A stretch of DNA of 13,802 nucleotides from Euperipatoides rowelli (Eukaryota > Onychophora > Udeonychophora > Euonychophora > Peripatopsidae): assembly GCA_003024985.2 (NCBI GenBank), contig PXIH01S0036431.1, one strand, 5' to 3'. A model generated the notes under the pieces. It worked only from the letters and a program-made list of their open reading frames with translations. It ran no database searches and had not been told where the DNA came from. Within the stretch, counting starts at the first letter, position 1, and each line of letters begins with the position of its first letter. Positions 8,211 to 13,802 of this stretch are shown in pieces. A program made the translations under genes and the position numbers.

Positions 8211-9149
8211 AATTTAAGCTGGTTTAGCAATGCATCAGAAAGTGTACAATTACAAAAATATAAAGCATTAGCATTTGATAAATATTCCTATCTAAAATAA
8301 AATGAAAGTCCCTAACTAAAATTGATTATAAAATAAATATGGGGAAGCCAAAGAAACCCAATAAAATCCCTATATCACAAACAACACATTAAACTGACTT
8401 TTTCTATTAAATACTTTTGCCAACCTTAAGCTAGCTTTAGTTGCTATGGTAACTACGTTTAAGAGTTTTGTAAGGAAAAAGTTTATGACTTTCAGTATCC
8501 TATCAGAGATAAACTGGACTGCTAGTATTTCTGCTAACTTTATGAAGTTTATTAAATGACTGAAGTGGACTGCAATAAGAAAATAAACTATCTCTGTAAC
8601 AGAGGTTTTCTATAGAACTGACTAAGCACTGGTGAATAGGATTAAACTATCAGGGTCTGCATTTCAAAGAAAAACTTCTGCTAAATGCTGTGGTTAGAAT
8701 AGGATTTGCTAATTTAACAGCTTATCAGTAAAGTTTCAAAGCTAGGCATTGGATTGCTTTTCCAAGTTTGGAGATGCTGTTCCAAAACTTGGTAGCTTCT
8801 CCACTTTTCCAAGTTTGGAGATGTTGTCTCAAAACTTGGTAACTTCTCTAAGTTATACTGTAGGGCATCTATTTTTATATCTTTTGAGTGGGTGGTGTTC
8901 TGAGCTCATATCCCATCTTGACAGTATATATTAGCTTTCACAGATTGGATAGATTTTATGCAAATACTTAAGTAGCATTGATTTTACAAATTACTTTTAT
9001 TGACTTTAATAATGATGACCCAATTGGTATTTTGTAATAATGCCTCCTCATAGATGGTTTATTTACAAGATACTCCTTGAGTGAGTGACCTGATTATAAA
9101 TGGATCTTCTTGAACATAACAGACATTAATATAGGCTACTAGGCTACAC
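8211..9149. other. Spacer between LINE copies A and B
   Basis: I see no gene here. The part next to 8211 may include the 5' leader of copy A, and the far end abuts the 3' end of copy B. The only supported features are a 47-bp tandem duplication (8757-8850) and an 8-bp tandem TAGGCTAC at 9132-9147. An open frame across 8749-8934 is the translation of the tandem duplication, not a gene. Confidence 0.5.
8757..8850. repeat. 47-bp tandem duplication with internal hairpins
   Basis: CTTTTCCAAGTTTGGAGATG starts two consecutive 47-bp units (8757-8803 and 8804-8850), differing at about five positions. Within each unit CCAAGTTTGG pairs imperfectly with the downstream AAACTTGG, so each unit could fold into a hairpin. 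Confidence 0.85.
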
Positions 9150-9349
9150 TTTCTATATAAAATTCTTTATTATTTTAATAAAATACTCCCTCCTTTCTCT
9201 TTACCCACCATCCTCACTCAGACCAATCAGAATACTACTTCCTTGTCACAGATTCTATCGAACACTTCATCTCGGAGTGAAAAATATCCTTTTTATAGTC
9301 TGTAAAAATATTATTTAGGAAGAACCCCATATAATTGTCATTATTCAGT

Positions 9350-9830
9350 GAATCACCTCACCTTCCATAATGAAAAAATATTATAAATAGAAACTTCTTC
9401 ATTCTGTGATTTACACTTTCCAGAGACCTCTTCTTCCACACTGAGCCAAGCTCCTATGCTATCCATGCCTTCCTTATGACTTCCACATACAATGATTTCC
9501 CAATTGAACATTCCCAAAACAAGTGTCCAGCAACTTCCTCCTGCCCACATCCCAATGGACAGTCATATTTTAAGTATCCTCAAATTAAATGAGCATTCAT
9601 TGGCAAAAAAATAAAGGTGAATGTAATCATAAAATTTTCTAAACTCTCTTCTACTGGGACTGCTAACATCTTTTTCAAGTTGACTCTGGAATTTCTATAT
9701 CTTGAGAGAATATCTAATCCCCAGATTGTAGGTCTAGCAAGCATTTTATAGACAATTTTATTATCTGTTTGTGTGACTCCTTTTAATTTCTCAATAAGTG
9801 TTCACCCATAAATTTAGTAGGAAATCTTTA
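9350..9830 (-). pseudogene. LINE copy B ORF2, C-terminal region with Cys/His motif
   Basis: The frame covers DNKIVYKMLARPTIWGLDIL (about 9765-9705, matching LPQNKG.LGLMNL of copy A), then ENFMITFTFIFLP, an in-frame stop, GYLKYDCPLGCGQEE and GHLFWECSIGKSL (9570-9490). The Cys-x3-Cys ... His-x4-Cys cluster is the usual ORF2 tail of unknown function in L1/Tx1-like elements. Only about 150 bases separate GLDIL from CPLGC. In copy A plus its tail the same interval is nearly 400 bases, so copy B has probably lost part of it. The first open frame after the knuckle closes near 9353. Confidence 0.7.
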
Positions 9831-10960
9831 CCAATATTTTCAATTTCTAACAATTTTTTGAAATCATTATTCAGAAATATGTTTGTGTGGACATAATTAA
9901 ACACAATAACTCTATTTAACTATCAGCAAAGGCGTGTAATAGACAGATTTTGGAATAATAAGTTGATTAATAAAGCCTTACCCTATCTCTCCACCCACAG
10001 CAATGAAACACAATTTTCTTAGCAATATCTTCTACCTCTGCTATTTTGTCATTCAGTATTTTATCTTCATAATACTAGCATCAATCAGTGGGAAATGAAT
10101 TCCTAATATAGTATTATGCTTTCCCTTCACCCCTTGATATTGCATTGCCTTACCCCAATCTACATGCCAAACATACACCTTATACAAATTAATCTTCACC
10201 CCAAAAATATCCCTAAATGAAGTTAAAACCTGATACACTGCACAAATATGCTCTCTAGAGAAGACCACTACATTAATGTCATCTATTCATGTAATTAAAT
10301 TTTTTTTAATCTATTCATTACCCAAAATGTCATATAATTCAATCAAAAACACAAAATAAAGTACCAAAGACAAAGGAGATCCTTGTAAGATAGCATCATT
10401 CATATTTTCAAACTGAGAGTATTTCTTATTGTTCACAAAAGCAAGTGACTTATTTTGATTAATGACATTATTAACCTAGTAGTACTGTTTTCTCCCAAAT
10501 ATTTAAATAATACATATTCCAAATAGGACAACATATGAAAAAGCATTTTACACATCTACCTTTACTATATATGTGTTAGTTCTACTTTCCTATTTTTCAG
10601 ACTGAAAACCGAGTGGATTCACATTAAGGCCTCTGGATGGGCCTTCCCCTAACTCCAAAAACCCCTTCTGGTAATACAACACCTATAATAGGAGAAATTA
10701 TTTCTAATAACAATTTTTGCAACAATTTCACATCTGCATTCAAGAAGGCTATAGGCCTATATTTCAATACAACCCTAACATATCATTTATTCCCCTTTAC
10801 CTTCAGGATCATCCTAATGAATGCTTTATTATGATGAGTTACTATTGAATGCTCAACCATATTATGAAATAGACAATTCATATAGTTTAACAACACATAA
10901 CTGTCTTTTATATTCATTGATTTTTAAAAGGAGTAACTTAATCCATCAAGACCAGCCTAA
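9830..10960 (-). pseudogene. LINE copy B ORF2, reverse transcriptase
   Basis: Motifs in order on the minus strand: AGLDGLSYSF (10939-10956 for AGLDGL), KYRPIAFLNADVKLLQKLLL (YRPI at 10750-10761) followed by LPEGVFGVRGRPIQ, motif A VDV.NAFSYV with the catalytic Asp, motif B LQGSPLSLVLYFVFLIELYD, motif C IDD (10278-10286) with TGA at 10287-10289 in place of the usual aromatic residue, and the following VVVFSREHICAVYQVLTSF and FGVKIN blocks (10268 downward). LGIHFP and GWRDRVRL lead into the thumb (IIPKSVYY) and FLLNLWV. Both catalytic aspartates of motif C remain. Stops and at least four frame changes make it a clear pseudogene. Confidence 0.87.
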
Positions 10961-11599
10961 CTTTGTTTTAGCAGATTTAAATGCAATCAAAAGTTCACCA
11001 ATTGTAATGTCATGATTCAGCCATTCGAGATCCAAATCAATGCATGACCTATTTTGTTGATGGAAATAATTTATTGTTCATGTCAACAGCAAACAATCAA
11101 ACACACTGATGTCCCTCTTACCTTAAAAATGCATTATACAAAGAATCCATGAAATGATGCTGAGCATTCCTCACTATGTCAAAATCATTAACAAACAATG
11201 TTTGACCTATTTTCAAAACATGAATATTTGACCAAATCTTCCTTTTCTTTAATATTGTTAACAACTTCCATATAGGGACTGATTAGTGATCAAAATATCT
11301 TTTTTATATTTCAATATCAGCGACTTCATTTTGACTTTCAGCAGATAGTAATTCCTATATTTCAATCTCTAAATAGGATAATCTACTCTATCTGTTAATC
11401 AATTTATTGATACAAAGATTATTACTATCAATTTTGGTGTCTATAATTTTCTTCTGAGACGTTTTTTCCACAATGAACATATGGGCAAAATCCTTATACA
11501 ATATTATTCCATCAACTTCCCAGACCAAGATGGTGAAATTCCAACCTTAAAATATTTTTCAGAGTCAGAACCGACATCACAAAAGAACTTAAACATCAA
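10960..11599 (-). pseudogene. LINE copy B ORF2, linker between endonuclease and RT
   Basis: Minus-strand pieces VLKIGQTLFVNDFDIVRNAQ and HHFMDSLYNAFL (about 11220-11120) align with FALKMDDKIYIKDTTIVQKV and EFHMNILEQ of copy A. Further upstream LYKDFAHMFIVEKTS and KKIIDTKIDSNNLCINKLI form charged helical segments as in other LINE linkers. The region is closed in all frames at short intervals and no separate gene is needed to explain it. Confidence 0.6.
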
Positions 11600-12242
11600 A
11601 TGATCAGAGAAGGGGATATATGATACATCAAACTATAGGAACCAAGAGTTTCACTAGTGACAAGGACTCTGTCAAGCCTATTTTCCGATCTACCATATCT
11701 CCTGGTAGATAAATGGCCCATGTTTTTATACAATGCAATGTCTTTGAGCGCATGATTATTCATGAACTTCAAATTAATTTTTTCTTTATAGCATGAATTG
11801 ATATTGTAATCTATTATATAAACTCTTTGATCAAATTTTTTTCAATAACTTGGACAAACTAATGTAGAATTCTACTCTTTGCGATCCCAAAATAGGGGAA
11901 TGATTGTACATTATAATGCATTATTTTTTTGCCTACCACATTCAATTTCAATATCATAATATTTTCAGTATTAGGCTTAACTTCCATTACACATGAATTG
12001 TTAAGAACCGAAATGGCCAGTCCCTGTCGACAACTGTTCAAACAGTGTTAGTAAATTTCATAATAGCGTTTAACATGTTGCCACACATTGTCATTATCAA
12101 CTCTCTTTCTCCGAGTTTCTTGAAGAAACAAAACACTTGGGAATGATTTCATTGCATATTTTAAAATAATTATTGCAGTATTATCAACATTCAATGATCG
12201 CACATTAATAGAAAAAATGGACATATTTTCTGAACCAGCCAT
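11600..12242 (-). pseudogene. LINE copy B ORF2, APE-type endonuclease domain
   Basis: ORF2 starts at ATG 12242-12240. Motifs in order: MSIFSINVRSLN (fold start), LFLQET with catalytic Glu at 12117-12119, RQGLAISVLNNS (matching RAGA..GLALLVHN of copy A), VYIIDYNINSC (DYNIN at 11797-11811, the position of the usual GDFN, with Gly and Phe changed), NNHALKDIALYKNMGHLSTR, RYGRSENRLDRVLVTSETLG (the classic R.RLDR...S block, 11641-11700), and SDHLMFK (SDH at 11600-11608) in another frame. Three frame changes and one stop break it. Asp, Asn and the Asp-His pair are retained. Confidence 0.88.
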
Positions 12243-12245
12243 TAA

Positions 12246-13664
12246 TTAAGTTTTAGCAATATAACCTAGACGACCAGCAATGTTTAACGTTATGTTCTCA
12301 GAAGCCTTATTATTATCTACACTCTCAACAATCCTTACATTGACACTATTATTTTCTCCTGCTTCCTTCAAAACAGCCAAATCTGACACAACAGCAGAGG
12401 TTGCTTTATTCTTTCATTTGCTTCTCCTCAATACTTGCATAAATAGGGGTAATGATTTAACATACTCTTCCTCTGTAACAAGCTCTGGGTAAACTTCAAT
12501 CATACTTTCTTCTTCTGAACTTACAACCGATGGTAGCTCCCACTGCTCCTGCCACTTTTTAAAGTTGTGGTCAGCAAATATCTCTTGAGTGTCTAAATAA
12601 AGTTGTGGCTTCTCCTTTTGTTAACTTTCAAAAATTTTTAGGTTAATCTCCTTAGGGATAGTGTTTGCACCTAAAATATCATCATTATTGAACAATGTTA
12701 TTAATATTGTTCTTCTTCATTAATGCTTTCCTTAACAATACTTGAATATAACATTTTTTCTTTTCTTTAGCATCACATTCCTCATGATCACCTGAGAACC
12801 AAATTAGACAATACTTACACCTTTTTTAAAAAACACTCTTGCAACTTGTGTCTAATTTGTCGACAAGACAGGCAGTAGGTTCTCTACCTCTTATTGTGAT
12901 CAACACAGGAATAGCCTACCTCCGATATTCATTTTATGCGGAATAGTTTGCAATTCCACTCCTTGTATAAATGATGCTATTGCTGTAATTAAACTCGATC
13001 TGAAGTTAATGTCATCGGTTACTTTGAAATGGTTATTCTAAATCTTTACAATTTTGAAATACACATTTAGCGCAGATCTTACCTTATTCATATCTTGTCA
13101 GCTGTATACCAATGCACTTGGATATTGGTTAAACTCTCCAATAGTTTAAGGAACCATGTAACAATCTTCATACTGCTTTAACTTATTTTGAACTACTAAC
13201 TTATATTCCTCACTCTCAAAGTCTATGCCAAGATATCTTCTATTTCTCGGGAAATAAATACTGGTTTTTGCTTCTTTCCCCACTATTTTAATTACCTCTA
13301 ACATTATATCCACTATATTCAACCAAATATCATGTTCCTCGCTAAACAAGGTAAAGACAAAATGCTTCACTGAGTAGACCAGCAACATCGCCTTGTGCTA
13401 ATATTTGAGACATTTTAATAACTTTATTTAACGCTCTGAATTACCTTCATTCTTCCACACTGCTACGTCAAAACTAACCATATCATTCTCCAACTTTTGA
13501 AACCATTTCATTAAAATACTTTGCTTACCAACGGCTGAGAGCTGGCTGTGATCCACCATCTTAACCGGAAATTGGGGGTTGGTAATATTATATTTGATTT
13601 TGGAAAAAGTATAACCAAATAACCATTCCCAAATTAAGCTTAACTTCTTATTTACATCACTCAT
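12246..13664 (-). pseudogene. LINE copy B ORF1, zinc-knuckle (gag-like) protein
   Basis: The first frame (13664-13428) opens with MSDVNKKLSLIWEWLFGY, then PQFPVKMVDHSQLSAV, matching GFLVKMAAKAVTSAV of copy A. After two frameshifts, VKHFVFTLFSEEHD and IYFPRNRRYLGIDFESEE follow (13388-13146). Further on come FKVTDDINFRSSL, IPHKMNIGG, ITIRGREP, and, one frame away, a complete CCHC knuckle CLSCRQIRHKLQEC (12833-12874). A second cluster C..C...GDHEEC follows. The C-terminus is acidic (SSEEESMIEV, TEEEY; 12540-12450) and ends AGRLGYIAKT-stop at 12246-12248, three bases before the ORF2 ATG and in the same frame. About 470 codons, a normal size for a LINE ORF1. Confidence 0.8.
12833..12874 (-). other. 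CCHC zinc knuckle of copy B ORF1
   Basis: The 14-residue pattern Cys-x2-Cys-x4-His-x4-Cys is intact (CLSCRQIRHKLQEC). A one-base frame change directly upstream separates it from the GREP motif that precedes the knuckle in copy A (GREPLCLNC). The usual Gly before the His is Arg here. Confidence 0.8.
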
Positions 13665-13802
13665 TATCCTCTCCTATCATAAATATTGAAATGATCCAAT
13701 ATTAAAACCTTATTCTTTTAGAAGTTTTTATTAGTTGTGCTTTGTTTTTACCTGCAAGTAACGTTGATAAAGAGTTTTTCTTTTGATATTTGTGTTTTTA
13801 AC
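13665..13802. other. Probable 5' leader of LINE copy B
   Basis: No ORF or repeat is visible. Being directly upstream of the ORF1 start on the minus strand, it is most likely 5' untranslated sequence of copy B, but it shows no clear similarity by eye to the region upstream of copy A. Confidence 0.35.

Larger units (their letters stand above)
9150..13664 (-). mobile_element. LINE copy B, L1/Tx1-like, two ORFs, degenerate
   Basis: Same block order and strand as copy A: ORF1 (13664-12246), endonuclease (12242-11600), linker, RT (about 10960-9700), C-terminal Cys/His tail (near 9510-9570). The 3' end is placed near 9150 because an AATAAA signal appears on the minus strand at 9166-9171 just past the coding remnants; the exact end is uncertain and no long poly(A) is present. 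Copies A and B differ widely at nucleotide level but share motifs through both ORFs, so they are old members of one family or of sister families. Confidence 0.85.

Noticed and set aside
8749-8934. 61-codon plus-strand ORF with internal amino-acid repeats
   Set aside because: The repeated peptide is only the translation of the 47-bp tandem duplication; 47 is not a multiple of three, so the second unit is not even read in the same frame.
9132-9147. TAGGCTAC x2 as a target-site duplication of copy B
   Set aside because: The two 8-mers are directly adjacent instead of flanking the element, so this is a small tandem duplication.
4073-10289. Alternative genetic code in which TGA is a sense codon
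   Set aside because: TGA does appear in frame at conserved sites (4073-4075, 6577-6579, 10287-10289), but TAA and TAG stops and frameshifts are just as common, so plain pseudogene decay explains it.
10637-11015. Two overlapping plus-strand ORFs
   Set aside because: Both are antisense to copy B RT motifs (YRPI, GLDGL).
12280-12492. 70-codon plus-strand ORF
   Set aside because: It is antisense to the acidic C-terminus of ORF1 in copy B.

Overview
The window looks like AT-rich nuclear DNA from an animal, probably an invertebrate, although the sequence does not name the species. I see no intact host gene, tRNA, rRNA, CRISPR array or bacterial-type operon. Almost everything I can recognise is decayed transposon: APE-endonuclease LINE retrotransposons with a zinc-knuckle ORF1 (closest in architecture to the L1/Tx1 group), and a long inverted-repeat element of foldback type.

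Layout. Bases 1-70 hold a dense cluster of perfect or near-perfect transcription-factor-like sites: a DR1 nuclear-receptor site, four CCGGAA cores and a CRE. Bases 71-613 hold nothing I recognise. Bases 614-830 (minus) encode the CCHC-like C-terminal tail of a LINE ORF2. Bases 831-3781 form an element bounded by GACTAG/CTAGTC ends with long, modular inverted arms; its interior carries a plus-strand fragment resembling another LINE C-terminus. Bases 3782-8210 (minus) are LINE copy A: ORF1 about 8210-6841, then ORF2 from 6690 with endonuclease and reverse transcriptase (RT). Copy A lacks its C-terminal tail exactly where the inverted-repeat element begins, and the tail lies on the other side at 614-830. 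I infer that the foldback element inserted into copy A. Bases 8211-9150 are a spacer with a 47-bp tandem duplication. Bases 9150-13664 (minus) are LINE copy B, related to A and in the same orientation: ORF1 13664-12246, ORF2 12242 to about 9350. Bases 13665-13802 are probably its 5' leader.

How the parts relate. In each LINE, ORF1 would be the RNA-binding particle protein, and ORF2 the endonuclease/RT that nicks target DNA and reverse-transcribes the element RNA. Both copies carry frameshifts and stops throughout, so neither can be active. The two copies align at protein level through ORF1 and ORF2, so together they define one family. The alignments here were made by eye from translations; no search was run.
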